This document shows positions 16,937-26,803 of a stretch of DNA of 64,000 nt, one piece after another. The stretch is from a bacterium (GTDB lineage Bacteria > Patescibacteriota > Microgenomatia > UBA1406 > GWC2-37-13). The notes beneath the pieces were generated by a model that saw nothing but the letters and a program-made list of their open reading frames with translations, did no database searches and was not told where the DNA came from. Made by a program: the position numbers and the translations under genes. Numbering within the stretch: the stretch's first letter is position 1; every line of letters starts with the position of its first letter. The stretch covers positions 18,102 to 82,101 of the forward strand of contig JAJYOJ010000004.1 in the NCBI GenBank assembly GCA_021796235.1, given 5' to 3'.

Positions 16937-16965
16937 TTGACAATTAGCAATTGATGTATTATACT
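16937..16965 (+). promoter_or_regulatory. Consensus sigma70 promoter of lon
   Basis: TTGACA (16937-16942), a 17-base spacer and TATACT (16960-16965) form a near-perfect promoter. The lon ATG lies 10 bases after the -10, so the transcript has at most a few untranslated bases. No heat-shock operator (CIRCE or HAIR) is visible. Confidence 0.8.
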
Positions 16966-16975
16966 GCTAAATAGA

Positions 16976-19396
16976 ATGGCATTTTTACTTGGAGCGTCAG
17001 AACAATCTGTTTTCCCAATAGTTCCGGTCCGGGAAGGAATCGTTTTTCCTAACACCGAGAACGTTTTAGTCTTTGGTAGACCAAAAAGCGTCCAAGGAAT
17101 TGAGGAGGCATTAAAAAAAGACAAACAAGTAGTTCTCGTGATGCAAAAAAATCCTTCAATTGACGATCCGAAGAAAGAAAACCTTTATGACGTCGGAGTT
17201 TTGGTAGGAATAGAAAAAACAATAATGGGTGAAAAGGATGAAATAAATGCGCTCGTTAAAGGCAGGGCCAAAGTTAAAATTTTGAAGTACGAAAAAGAAA
17301 CCCCTTACTTTGAAGCTGAGGTTACGGAGCTACACAACAACCCGATCAACGACGAAGAAGTCCAAGCAATGGTGCGCCATATATCTACGCAGGTTAAACG
17401 TGCAATCAATCTCGGCAAGGCCGTAGACTTCGTATTTCTAATGAATATTTTAAACATTACTAACCCGCAGGATTTTGCAAACCAAATTGCTGTTATTCTA
17501 GATGTTAAATCGGAAGAGAGGCAGGATCTTTTGGAAGAAGCAGATTTGAAAACAGTTCTCAAAAAAGAAGTCGAGTATGTAAACCGCGAGATTAAAATTC
17601 TAGAGATAGAAAAGAATATCTCCAGCAAGACTCAACAGAAGTTTGAACAGGGCATGAAAGAATCTTTTTTACGAGAGAAGATGAAAACTATTGAGGAGGA
17701 GTTAGGTGGAAAGGGTGAAGACAAAGACGTCGTAGAATATCGCGATAAAATTAAAAAGGCCAAGATGCCCAAAGACGTAGAGGAAAAAGCTATCAAAGAA
17801 CTTAAACGATTATCTCAAATGTCCCAGTTTAACCCGGAGTCTTCTTATATAAGAACCTACCTTGATTGGCTCGTTGAGTTACCGTGGATTACCCTGTCGC
17901 AAATAGATGTTGATATTAAGCAGGCCGAAAAAATTCTAAATGAAGATCATTATGGACTAAAAAAAATTAAAGAGAGAATTTTGGAATATCTGGCAATCAT
18001 TGGACTTAAAAAGAAAAAAGAGCTGGAAGCAAAAACTAAGTCAAAGGAAAGGCAACCGACAATTTTATGTTTTGTTGGACCGCCTGGCGTTGGAAAAACT
18101 TCACTGGGCAAGTCAATTGCAAGATCGCTGGGCAGAAAATTCGTCAAAATTTCCCTGGGAGGTATTCGCGATGAAGCAGAGATTCGGGGTCATAGAAGGA
18201 CTTACGTTGGCGCTCTGCCCGGAAGAATTATTCAGGGAATAAAACAATCTGCAGCCAAGAATCCGGTATTTATGTTGGACGAAATAGATAAACTGGGAAG
18301 AGATTATCGGGGTGATCCATCCTCGGCGCTTTTGGAAGCACTTGATCCCGAACAAAACCATGCATTCTCTGATCACTATCTGGAGGTACCCTATGACCTA
18401 TCCGATGTATTTTTCATAACAACCGCGAATATTTTAGATACTATCCCTGATGCTCTTTTGGACCGTTTGGAAGTTATTCATTTTCCGGGTTACACCGAAG
18501 ATGAAAAATTCCGAATCGCAGCCGACCATCTAATAAAAAAACAATTGGAAGCTCATAGTTTGGCCCCGGAAGAAGTAAAAGTTACCGATAATGCCGTGAA
18601 AACAATTATTAGACGGTATACCCGGGAAGCCGGAGTCAGAGAACTTGAACGACAGATCGCTACAATTTTTAGGAAGGTTGGTAGAGAGATTGTTGAAGGC
18701 AAGATAAAACAAAAAATTGTTGGTGTTTCGGACATTCAAAAATATCTAGGTCCATATAAATATTCCTCCCAGATGATCGAAGAAAAAGATACAGTGGGAA
18801 TTGTTACCGGTCTGGCTTGGACACAGGCAGGAGGAGATATTCTGTTTATCGAAGTTGCCAAAATGCCTGGAAAAGGCGGACTGACCTTAACCGGTCACTT
18901 AGGTGAAGTGATGAAAGAGTCGTGTCAGGCAGCTTTATCCTACATTCGACCGCGTTGGGAGCTTTTCGGGCTTGCGAAAAACTTTTTTCAATCAATTGAT
19001 ATTCATGTCCATGTGCCGGAAGGAGCCGTACCTAAAGACGGACCGTCTGCTGGAATTGCAATCACAACCGCCATGGTTTCTGCTCTGACTAAAATTCCGG
19101 TAAAGCGCGACGTTGCGATGACCGGAGAAATAACCCTTCGGGGAAGAGTGCTTGAAATCGGTGGAATTAAAGAAAAAGTAATTGCCGCACACAGGGCCGG
19201 AATAAAAACCATAATTTTACCCAGAGATAATAAAAAAGATCTCGAAGATATTCCGCACTATGTTCTTAAAGATCTTAACTTTATTTTTGTTTCTCACATG
19301 GATGAAGTTTTGAAAGCTGCCTTATCATTCCCTAATCACAAGGTAGAATTCCCTGCAGTTGCTAAGGAGTTTGCCGAAGTAAAAAAAGCAAATTAA
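16976..19396 (+). CDS. lon: ATP-dependent protease La (Lon)
   Basis: Lon degrades damaged and short-lived regulatory proteins. The 806-residue protein has the N-terminal substrate domain ([23 protein letters not shown]), a long coiled-coil linker, the AAA+ module with Walker [10 protein letters not shown] and [11 protein letters not shown], and the serine-lysine protease domain with PKDGPSAG (catalytic Ser) and the dyad Lys in [13 protein letters not shown]. It is an independent transcription unit with its own strong promoter. Confidence 0.97.
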   Translation: MAFLLGASEQSVFPIVPVREGIVFPNTENVLVFGRPKSVQGIEEALKKDKQVVLVMQKNPSIDDPKKENLYDVGVLVGIEKTIMGEKDEINALVKGRAKVKILKYEKETPYFEAEVTELHNNPINDEEVQAMVRHISTQVKRAINLGKAVDFVFLMNILNITNPQDFANQIAVILDVKSEERQDLLEEADLKTVLKKEVEYVNREIKILEIEKNISSKTQQKFEQGMKESFLREKMKTIEEELGGKGEDKDVVEYRDKIKKAKMPKDVEEKAIKELKRLSQMSQFNPESSYIRTYLDWLVELPWITLSQIDVDIKQAEKILNEDHYGLKKIKERILEYLAIIGLKKKKELEAKTKSKERQPTILCFVGPPGVGKTSLGKSIARSLGRKFVKISLGGIRDEAEIRGHRRTYVGALPGRIIQGIKQSAAKNPVFMLDEIDKLGRDYRGDPSSALLEALDPEQNHAFSDHYLEVPYDLSDVFFITTANILDTIPDALLDRLEVIHFPGYTEDEKFRIAADHLIKKQLEAHSLAPEEVKVTDNAVKTIIRRYTREAGVRELERQIATIFRKVGREIVEGKIKQKIVGVSDIQKYLGPYKYSSQMIEEKDTVGIVTGLAWTQAGGDILFIEVAKMPGKGGLTLTGHLGEVMKESCQAALSYIRPRWELFGLAKNFFQSIDIHVHVPEGAVPKDGPSAGIAITTAMVSALTKIPVKRDVAMTGEITLRGRVLEIGGIKEKVIAAHRAGIKTIILPRDNKKDLEDIPHYVLKDLNFIFVSHMDEVLKAALSFPNHKVEFPAVAKEFAEVKKAN

Positions 19397-19446
19397 AAAT
19401 TTCTTCAAAAAACATTTTAACTTTCCTGAACAGAAACGCCTAGATA

Positions 19447-19490
19447 ATCTATTCCAGGTTTCACACCATTATTTAATAGATAATTTTTTT
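19447..19490 (+). terminator. Possible rho-independent terminator after lon
   Basis: ATCTATT (19447-19453) can pair with AATAGAT (19475-19481) across a 21-base loop, followed by a run of T at 19484-19490. The stem is AT-rich and overlaps the end of the convergent FemX-like gene, so the call is tentative. Confidence 0.35.
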
Positions 19491-20459
19491 TAATCCTAAA
19501 TACATTTGTCGCAGTGAATAGATTAAATTGTAAAGTTTGTATATAGTCGGATTAATGCTAAGGTCATAACTTCCGACCATTTCGACAAATTCTCCGCCGT
19601 AGCCTTCTTTAAAGCGGGTAAATCCAGACCAGGGATGATTGTCGTTGTAGCCAGGAGGCAGTGATCCCCACATGTCAAATTTTTCGGCTCCCAATTTTTT
19701 GGCAAGACGAACAGCTTCCCACATTAAAAGATTTGCTCCCATTAGATTCCGATATTCAAGAGTAGTCCCTCCATAGGGATAGTACATAATATTTTTAAAA
19801 TAAAAAAGCTCGTAAGCTGCCAGCGGTTTATCCTTATAAAATGCAATCAGGATATGGGCGATATTCTGTTTTAAGGAATCCCATACGATTTTATGATATT
19901 TAAGTGTGTGTCCAAAATAATGTTGTCGTTTACACGTGTCAAAATAGAGTTTCGAAAAAATCTCAAAACCTTTTTCATTAGACATTTCTTTGACGGTAAC
20001 CCCTTTTTTTTGCGCCAATTTTATATTGTAGCGAGTTTTAGATTTCATATTCCTTAAAAGTTCTTCTTCGGTTTTAGCGAGTTTAAGTATTTGCGTCCAC
20101 CGGGGAAAAAGCGGATGAGCGGATTTTTGGAATTTGGAATTTTCAATTGGGGGTTTAGAGCCTTGCAAATAAGGCTCAATTTTTATAAATATAACTCGAT
20201 TTTTTTTGCCGTATTCATAAAGAAAGTTTAAAACTTCCTTTGTTGGAAAAGCCGATCGGGGTAAGTACCCGATCTTATATCCTAGAAACGGCAATTTATG
20301 AAAGGTTAACTGAAAGATATTTTTTCGGGCTTCGATTCGTAAAACTTCAATTCCCATTTTCTTTCTCGCTTCACCCCATTCCCAGGATTGAAGCGGATGA
20401 TTGGCCATTTCGTTAAATCTTTTCCGGTCAAGAAGTTCTTCAAGAATTTTTACTGGCAT
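19473..20459 (-). CDS. FemAB/FemX-family peptidyltransferase
   Basis: The 328-residue protein has the double GNAT fold of FemABX proteins, which use aminoacyl-tRNA to add amino acids to lipid II stem peptides or, in distant members, acylate other acceptors. Visible family pieces are HPLQSWEWGEARKKMG at the N-terminus, SKTRYNIKLAQKKGV, FDTCKRQHYFGHT and the C-terminal GANLLMWEAVRLAKKLGAEKFDMWG. It is the last gene of the polysaccharide operon and overlaps the upstream glycosyltransferase by 10 bases. The substrate amino acid cannot be told. Confidence 0.82.
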   Translation of the reverse strand: MPVKILEELLDRKRFNEMANHPLQSWEWGEARKKMGIEVLRIEARKNIFQLTFHKLPFLGYKIGYLPRSAFPTKEVLNFLYEYGKKNRVIFIKIEPYLQGSKPPIENSKFQKSAHPLFPRWTQILKLAKTEEELLRNMKSKTRYNIKLAQKKGVTVKEMSNEKGFEIFSKLYFDTCKRQHYFGHTLKYHKIVWDSLKQNIAHILIAFYKDKPLAAYELFYFKNIMYYPYGGTTLEYRNLMGANLLMWEAVRLAKKLGAEKFDMWGSLPPGYNDNHPWSGFTRFKEGYGGEFVEMVGSYDLSINPTIYKLYNLIYSLRQMYLGLKKIIY

Positions 20460-21547
20460 ACAGATTTTATAATCTCTAATGTTTTATCTGCGCAGGCTTT
20501 CCAGGAAAAAAATTTGATTCGTCTTCTGCCTTTGGTTATTAATTCTTGGCGCAAATTATTGTCACCTTGCAAAAGAAGCATTTTTTCTAGGAGATCATCT
20601 ACGTTTTGGGGATCGAAATACAAACAGGCATCTCCTCCTATTTCCGGCAAGCTTGAAGAAAATGAAGTAATAACCGGACAATCATAGTTCATCGCTTCCA
20701 GAATTGGTATTCCGAAACCTTCATAAAGCGAGGGAAGAATAAGAGCGAAGGCGTTTTCATAAAGATAGGCCAGCTGGCTATCGGGAATGTAATCGGTAAA
20801 AAAAACCGAATCATTAAGCCCGAGTTCAGAAACTTGGTCGAATATTTTTTCATAGAGCCAACCTTTTTTTCCAGCAATGATAAGTTCAAAATCCGGAGCA
20901 TTGCTTTTATATTTTTCAAAGGCTTGAAGAAGCAAAGGTATATTTTTTCTAGGTTGAAGCGTTCCTACATACAAAAAATACGGCTTTTTTTGCAACTTTG
21001 TAAACTTTAATTTTCTGGCTTTAGATTTTAATATTTTTTCATAACCGTTATAGACAACTTCAACTTTTTCTTCCGGAACGTTATAAAAACTTAAGAGGTC
21101 TTTTTTAGTGGTTTTAGAAACAGTTATTACCTTAGCTGCTTTTCTTACGGAATATTTTGTCCAATTTTTAAGCTTAAAAAGATCACCTTTTAAAAAATCA
21201 GCGGGGTAGTAGAAATATGACAAATCGTGAATCGTGACGACAGTCGGTACCGAAGAAAAACGTGGAGCATAGTGAGCTGGCGCAAAAAAAACATCAACGT
21301 CTTTTTTGCTAAAAAGTCTAAGAGGCATAAAAATTTGGGACCAAAGAATATTGCCCTTGATTACTTCGTATTTAAAATTATTTGTCTCAGATGGAAAATC
21401 AATAAGCGGAGCTTGCCTTAAGAAAATCCTAAATTTAAGAGAGCTGGAAGCTTTTTTTTTAAACTCGTGCAGGAGATTGAAGGTGTAGACAGAAACGCCA
21501 ACGCGTGCGGTAACATTAGCTTCATTTGCGTCAATCCCTATTACCAT
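20450..21547 (-). CDS. Glycosyltransferase family 4
   Basis: A GT-B fold retaining transferase of 365 residues. The N-terminal domain has the donor-site GIDANEANVTARVGVSVYT and TIHDLSYFYYP; the C-terminal domain has YVGTLQPRKNIPLLLQAFE and the EX7E motif in PSLYEGFGIPILEAMN. This is typical of mannosyl- or rhamnosyl-type GT4 enzymes of surface polysaccharides. It overlaps both neighbours in a tight operon. Sugar specificity is unknown. Confidence 0.9.
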   Translation of the reverse strand: MVIGIDANEANVTARVGVSVYTFNLLHEFKKKASSSLKFRIFLRQAPLIDFPSETNNFKYEVIKGNILWSQIFMPLRLFSKKDVDVFFAPAHYAPRFSSVPTVVTIHDLSYFYYPADFLKGDLFKLKNWTKYSVRKAAKVITVSKTTKKDLLSFYNVPEEKVEVVYNGYEKILKSKARKLKFTKLQKKPYFLYVGTLQPRKNIPLLLQAFEKYKSNAPDFELIIAGKKGWLYEKIFDQVSELGLNDSVFFTDYIPDSQLAYLYENAFALILPSLYEGFGIPILEAMNYDCPVITSFSSSLPEIGGDACLYFDPQNVDDLLEKMLLLQGDNNLRQELITKGRRRIKFFSWKACADKTLEIIKSVCQ

Positions 21548-22643
21548 ATGTGAGATATTGTATCATTTTTTGATAATATCTCTCCCAGGTAAATAACGAG
21601 GCAGCTTTTTTACCTTTCTCTGTTAAATCTTGCCGCAGCTTTTTTGTGGAAATTAATTTTTTAATTGTGTGACTAATTTCCTGAACGTCAAGAGGGTTAA
21701 AAAGAAGAGCTCCGTCTTGAGCAATTTCTTGCACAGACGAGTCATTTGAACAGGCAACCGGCGCTCCCAGTTTCATTGCCTCAATAATTGGATAACCAAA
21801 TCCTTCCCAAAGGGACGGGTAAATTAAAAATACGCAGGATGAATATAAAGAATAGAGAACGTTGTCGGGGATATATCCTAAAAACCTTATTCTTGGATTT
21901 TGCTGTGATGCTTCATCATAATTTTCCCACCCGGAAGGACCGACAATGACAAGATCGATATCGGTTTTTATATCATTAAATGCATTGATCAAACGATGCA
22001 GATTTTTTCTTGGTTCAAGTTTACCAACGGTAAGGACAAAAGGTTTATGGAGGTTATACTTATTTAAAATTTTTTGCGTTTCTGTTTCATTAGGTTCTAC
22101 GATTTTTACACCCGGATAGTTGACTACGATTCGACTTTCTTTTATCTCAAGAAATTTAATTAAATCCTTTTTTGTCGTTTCCGAGTCGGCGAAAATTATT
22201 TGCGATTCTTTAGCTACCCATTTCAGTCTTTTTGTTTGGGTGCGAAGAATTTTATTGGTGACGGTTTCAGGATAGCGTAAGTATACAAGATCGTGTACGA
22301 TCGTCGCTTTGCGAATTGAATTAGATGGCGGTTCGGTCCAATCCGAGGTAATAAACCAATCAGGTGCGATTTTAAATTTTAAATTTTCAATTTTTGAGAT
22401 GTGTAAATCATTCCAGACAAAAGAGAGCAAGGTTGGAGGAAGTTTCCACTTAATTAATTCACTATTCCTGCTATTTATTTTTCTTTCAAGTTCCGGATCA
22501 ATTTTTTCACGCAGGCTTGAGAAAAAAAATGTCCAATGATTAGATTGATCATAGTCAAGAATGTAATTGGTCAATCCATTTAGAAAACGCGCTACGCCTG
22601 TTCCTTTATAAACGATTTGCGATATATCTATTCCAATTTTCAT
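21531..22643 (-). CDS. Glycosyltransferase family 4
   Basis: The second GT4 of the operon (370 residues) is a paralogue of the downstream one: GIDISQIVYKGTGVARFLNGL, TIVHDLVYLRYPETV, LTVGKLEPRKNLHRLINAF and the EX7E segment PSLWEGFGYPIIEAMKLGAPV. The paralogues probably add successive sugars. It overlaps the downstream gene by 17 bases and the upstream one by four. Confidence 0.9.
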   Translation of the reverse strand: MKIGIDISQIVYKGTGVARFLNGLTNYILDYDQSNHWTFFFSSLREKIDPELERKINSRNSELIKWKLPPTLLSFVWNDLHISKIENLKFKIAPDWFITSDWTEPPSNSIRKATIVHDLVYLRYPETVTNKILRTQTKRLKWVAKESQIIFADSETTKKDLIKFLEIKESRIVVNYPGVKIVEPNETETQKILNKYNLHKPFVLTVGKLEPRKNLHRLINAFNDIKTDIDLVIVGPSGWENYDEASQQNPRIRFLGYIPDNVLYSLYSSCVFLIYPSLWEGFGYPIIEAMKLGAPVACSNDSSVQEIAQDGALLFNPLDVQEISHTIKKLISTKKLRQDLTEKGKKAASLFTWERYYQKMIQYLTYGNRD

Positions 22644-23845
22644 ATTTTCGGCAGAGCGATTTTTTTATAAACGCTTTCCAATTGAATTGAGATTGTCTGC
22701 CAGTTATAAATGTCTTGAACTAGCAAATAGGCATTCCTTCTTATCTCCTCAAATAATTTTTTATTTTTCAGAACAAGAGTTATTTTTTCGATAAATTCTT
22801 CGGGATTATTGGCGATAATGGTATTGTAACCATCGCGGACAGCCAGACCTTCAATCCCAATTTTAGTTGATATGACTGGCAAACCGGAAGCCATTGCGGC
22901 CAGGATCTTGAGTCGTGTGCCGCCGGGTCCAAAAATAGGAGCAATAAAAAGAGTGGAGTCGCGGTATATTTTTTTTATTACGTTATCTTGAAAGGGCATG
23001 ATATCTATTATTTTCAGACTATCGGAATTATTAATTTTTATTTTTTTTGTCGCCGATTGACCTGCAATAAGTATTTTAATTGAAGGCAGTCTCTCCTTAA
23101 GTCGCGGGTAAATTTTTTGAATAAGAAAGTTTGCGGCTTCAACATTTTGCAGCCAGAAAAAGTTGCCGACAAATAAAACCGTGACGTTGAAAAAATCTTT
23201 CTTTGGCAGGCGTTTAGCTAACATTTCATCACCGGCTCCATTCGGGATAACGACAGGATCAATATTGGGTTCAAGCTCTGTAACCGATTTTTTGTCTGTT
23301 TCCGAAACTGTTCCAACCAAAGTTGCGTCTTTCCAATAAGAGCGTTCCCAAAACTTAAGTTTTAAAATATCAGGATAAAAAAAAGGCCGGATAATGAGGG
23401 GCAGAGAATTAATAAAATGTTGATAAACTTTATATTCAATAGTTTGTTCAACTAGAAAAATTGGGATGTCGGTTTTGGGAAGATGGGGCATGATATAAAA
23501 TGTCTCGGCATGAATAACGTCAAATTTTTTTTTACGCAGGATTTCCTTCAGAGTAATTTCCGCTTCAACAGAATAGTTGCGGACAATTAAAAACGGTTTT
23601 CTGGAAAACACAGATCTTAAAATATTTTTTAACTGCCAGGGGTATCTGGCTCTTCGACAGAAATAGATTGCGTGGCAATATTTTTTTAATTTTTGCAAAT
23701 ATTTTTTTTCGGACGAATTTTTATATAAACAGAGAAGTGTGATCTCATTATTTTTATACAGATGTTTGAGTAAATTGTAGGTTCGGATTTGACCACCAGA
23801 GGAAGGTGGATATGGCACGTAAGGTGTCAGCATCAAAATCTTCAT
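22640..23845 (-). CDS. Glycosyltransferase family 4 (divergent)
   Basis: A 401-residue GT-B protein beginning MKILMLTPYVPYPPSSGGQIRTYNLLKHL, a donor-domain signature (only part quoted as motif: PYPPSSGGQIRTYNLL). The C-terminal domain has VTVLFVGNFFWLQNVEAANF and FGPGGTRLKILAAMASGLPV. In this GGTRLKILxAM branch the first Glu of the EX7E motif is normally replaced, as here. It belongs to the same operon and overlaps both neighbours by four bases. Confidence 0.85.
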   Translation of the reverse strand: MKILMLTPYVPYPPSSGGQIRTYNLLKHLYKNNEITLLCLYKNSSEKKYLQKLKKYCHAIYFCRRARYPWQLKNILRSVFSRKPFLIVRNYSVEAEITLKEILRKKKFDVIHAETFYIMPHLPKTDIPIFLVEQTIEYKVYQHFINSLPLIIRPFFYPDILKLKFWERSYWKDATLVGTVSETDKKSVTELEPNIDPVVIPNGAGDEMLAKRLPKKDFFNVTVLFVGNFFWLQNVEAANFLIQKIYPRLKERLPSIKILIAGQSATKKIKINNSDSLKIIDIMPFQDNVIKKIYRDSTLFIAPIFGPGGTRLKILAAMASGLPVISTKIGIEGLAVRDGYNTIIANNPEEFIEKITLVLKNKKLFEEIRRNAYLLVQDIYNWQTISIQLESVYKKIALPKI

Positions 23846-25284
23846 AGTTTGAAAAGTGCGAATTTATCGTTTTCGAAAATAACTGTGAATCTTTTCTCCT
23901 TTTTTAATTGGGCAATAACATCAGATTTTTGCGTTACAAAATAAGATGCACCACGTTTTTTTAGATCGGGTAAGCCTTCGGTCACTGCCGGGTAACCACG
24001 CCGGTCCGATAAATAAAGAAGTGTTGTGTCACCAACTGTGTCAGTAACGATTTGATCGCTTGGGTTGGTAAGCGTTCTGACGATTTTGGCTATAGAAACA
24101 AGGTCGTTTGAGTAATCGTAATAGCCTTTCACCTGATAAAAAGAAATAAGCAAGGAAAAAGCAAAAATTGCAACTACCACTGGATACAGAACTGCCTGAT
24201 GAATAAACTGTTTTTTATTATCGGTAAGTAAATATGAAGCTCCTATACCTGTAAACATCGCTAAGGCGGGAAGAATTATTATTTGATAATACTCATGTTG
24301 GACGTTGCCGCCTTCAAAGGTGAAAAGATAGATAAGGGAAGATATTAAAATAGAGAAAAGAAGCAGCCGGCGATTTTTGATAAGAGAGCCTATGACTAAT
24401 AAAGTTGCTCCAAAACCACCCAGGATGATATTATTTATCCGTTCAAAAAAAATCCAGCGGAAAAAAGCCGGTCTTAGAAAAATCGGTTGCAGCCCGGCCG
24501 AAGTATTTACCATGGTAAAAAGCCATTTATTGGCCGGGATACCTTCTGGATAGTTTTGGATATAAAACCGCCACCAAACAAGAGGCAAGACGGCAAGAAT
24601 AAAATAAACATACGTATCCAATCTCTTAACTAAATTGAATTCGTACTTAATAAAAAAAAGATACAAAAAAGCCAACCCGAAAAAAATCGTTACAGGTTTA
24701 ACAAGTAAGCTTGCCGCAAAAAGTATCAGCGACAGAAGATAAAAAATCCAAATTTTTGCGCCTTTATTATGGGTAAAGAGATAAAAAAAGAAAATTGCCA
24801 GGAACGCAAGCGATAAAGCCGCCGTGTCGGGAAGAACCACTCGGGAAAAAAATACAAAAAAAGGAAAAATCGCGTAGACAAGCGATCCGATAACGGCAGA
24901 AAGCCGATTCGATTCTTTTAACAAGAGATAATAAATTACAGAAATCAAAACAAGGGAGAAAAAAATTGTGGTCAGTCTGCCGTAAACTTCCAGCGGAACA
25001 ACCGGAAAAGATTTGTACAAAACTGCAACAATTGCGCTATAAATAGGAAACTCAACCATTCGATAGCCTTGAGGATTGTATTTACCCGATTGAATATTGG
25101 AAAGGTCATCATACTTTGGATGCAACAAATCAAAACCTTGGGTGATAAAATTTCTGGCTACTGCAGCGGTATCTGACTGGCGCCACGAGTGCAAATCAGC
25201 CAGAGGGGTATTTATATTATATAAACGGCAGACTAATGCAAGAAAAATGATTAGTGACAATAGCAAAAAATCAACTTTTTTCAT
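23842..25284 (-). CDS. PMT/ArnT-like integral membrane glycosyltransferase
   Basis: The protein has about 10-12 hydrophobic helices with an early conserved loop, NTPLADLHSWRQSDTAAVARNF, where GT-C enzymes place the catalytic acidic residue. A soluble C-terminal segment follows (SDQIVTDTVGDTTLLYLSDRRGYPA). Such enzymes use polyprenyl-phosphate sugars outside the membrane. I chose the ATG giving MKKVDFLLLSL at 25284; an in-frame ATG at 25305 would add seven residues and deepen the overlap with the ligase gene. Confidence 0.8.
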   Translation of the reverse strand: MKKVDFLLLSLIIFLALVCRLYNINTPLADLHSWRQSDTAAVARNFITQGFDLLHPKYDDLSNIQSGKYNPQGYRMVEFPIYSAIVAVLYKSFPVVPLEVYGRLTTIFFSLVLISVIYYLLLKESNRLSAVIGSLVYAIFPFFVFFSRVVLPDTAALSLAFLAIFFFYLFTHNKGAKIWIFYLLSLILFAASLLVKPVTIFFGLAFLYLFFIKYEFNLVKRLDTYVYFILAVLPLVWWRFYIQNYPEGIPANKWLFTMVNTSAGLQPIFLRPAFFRWIFFERINNIILGGFGATLLVIGSLIKNRRLLLFSILISSLIYLFTFEGGNVQHEYYQIIILPALAMFTGIGASYLLTDNKKQFIHQAVLYPVVVAIFAFSLLISFYQVKGYYDYSNDLVSIAKIVRTLTNPSDQIVTDTVGDTTLLYLSDRRGYPAVTEGLPDLKKRGASYFVTQKSDVIAQLKKEKRFTVIFENDKFALFKL

Positions 25285-26803
25285 AATGAAGCAATGAGCC
25301 GACAAAAAATCCCGCCATTAACCAGAAATAAAACGCAACTTTAGAGGCTTCGAAAACATCAATATAACCGGCATTAATGAAGAGACCCAAAAGACCAAAG
25401 ATAAAACTGTAGTAAAGCATTTTGTCTTCGTCCTTAAGTTTACGCCCCGCTATCCAGATAAACCGTATAATTGACAAAAATATCAGAGCAAAAAGAATTG
25501 TTCCCAAGAGTCCAAACTCACCCAGAGAACGAAGATAGTCGTTATCCGTTGCCTCGGTGATTGAAGATGGACCAGTTCCCAATACTGGGTTGGTCAAAAA
25601 AGCTTTGATCGCCCGTGGCCACTCAACCTGCAGACGAGTTGCGAAAGAGATGTCGGAAACAACAGTCGTAATCGGTCTTAAGGCTGCCGACAACGATGCA
25701 ACCAAAATATCTTCCTCTTGCGACGTTAGTTTTTTACCAGATTGCGAAGCCTGTTGCTGGACTTCTGCAATAATTTGTTGTCTAACGAGGGCTTCAGTAT
25801 TTGCCGAAACCTGTTGATTTTGCAGCGTCGCCTGGACTTTGTTCTGGACCTGTTGCGCGAGTGGGAGATAAAAACTGCCGGCCGGTAACTGTTTGGCGGT
25901 TATTTTCTGCGGTATTATTGCAGCTCCGGTATTTTGGTTGATGAAAATTTGCTTTACCTGGAAGGTTCGGGAGAGGCGCGACGTCAAATTGTTACTCACA
26001 AGATTAAGGCCGATAGTAACTACAATTAAGATTAAAATGAAGCGATATTTTTTAAACATAAGCAAAAATAAAAGAGTTGAGATTACATACGCTCCAAATG
26101 AAGATCGTGAACCAGTAAGTACAAGAATAAAAATTGTTAGAACCGATAATAAAAGGTAACGAAGCGATTTTTTGTAATAAAAATAAACCGCACTGACAAT
26201 TGGGATAAGGAAAACTACATAGGCTCCTAAATCATACTGACCGGCAAAAGTCGAGGAGATTCGCGCCTCTGGCGTAAGAAACAGTAAATATCCTTTTGCA
26301 TATTCTGGGTTCATCGTTTGGACGGCAGGCCAACCTAGGAATTTTTGACCGACGCCATAAATTCCAACCAGTCCCAATACGATTAAGATATATTTTAAAT
26401 AAGTTAATAATTGTTTTTTATCTTTTGTAACGGCTAGTCCAATAAAGAAAATACACATGTATTCAACTCTGCGTGCAGCATTGAGGAATGCAACCTGCCG
26501 GTAGGGCAGGTTCTTTTTTAAGAAAGCTCCGTACAGAAAAGAAATAAAAACAGCTGCCCAAAATGCCAAAAAAAGCCATAAAAATTTTTGATTCAATACA
26601 ACCTTTCTTCTGACAAGTTGGATAAAAAAGATTAGTACATAAAGTACAACGTAAATATCTTCTAGACGTACTGCGATGTACGTATAGGTGATCATTTGGA
26701 GAGGCAGTTTGGGATAAAGTGGGATAAAAAAAATAAAAATTATCGTCAGGATTACGAGAATATTATCGTCAAGCCATTTGAGCGATTTTGAAAGCCTCTT
26801 CAT
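25271..26803 (-). CDS. O-antigen ligase / Wzy-like polymerase
   Basis: A polytopic membrane protein of 510 residues with the WaaL/Wzy core: GSRSSFGAYVIS in the middle and the large-loop motif NPVLGTGPSSITEATDNDYLRSLGEFGLLG. Proteins of this fold join or polymerise lipid-linked glycans outside the membrane. The large loop is enlarged by a glutamine- and alanine-rich segment (about residues 290-385) predicted to be helical, with many VQQQ and NQQV repeats. It overlaps the upstream GT2 gene by 35 bases and the downstream one by 14. Confidence 0.85.
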   Translation of the reverse strand: MKRLSKSLKWLDDNILVILTIIFIFFIPLYPKLPLQMITYTYIAVRLEDIYVVLYVLIFFIQLVRRKVVLNQKFLWLFLAFWAAVFISFLYGAFLKKNLPYRQVAFLNAARRVEYMCIFFIGLAVTKDKKQLLTYLKYILIVLGLVGIYGVGQKFLGWPAVQTMNPEYAKGYLLFLTPEARISSTFAGQYDLGAYVVFLIPIVSAVYFYYKKSLRYLLLSVLTIFILVLTGSRSSFGAYVISTLLFLLMFKKYRFILILIVVTIGLNLVSNNLTSRLSRTFQVKQIFINQNTGAAIIPQKITAKQLPAGSFYLPLAQQVQNKVQATLQNQQVSANTEALVRQQIIAEVQQQASQSGKKLTSQEEDILVASLSAALRPITTVVSDISFATRLQVEWPRAIKAFLTNPVLGTGPSSITEATDNDYLRSLGEFGLLGTILFALIFLSIIRFIWIAGRKLKDEDKMLYYSFIFGLLGLFINAGYIDVFEASKVAFYFWLMAGFFVGSLLHYEKS

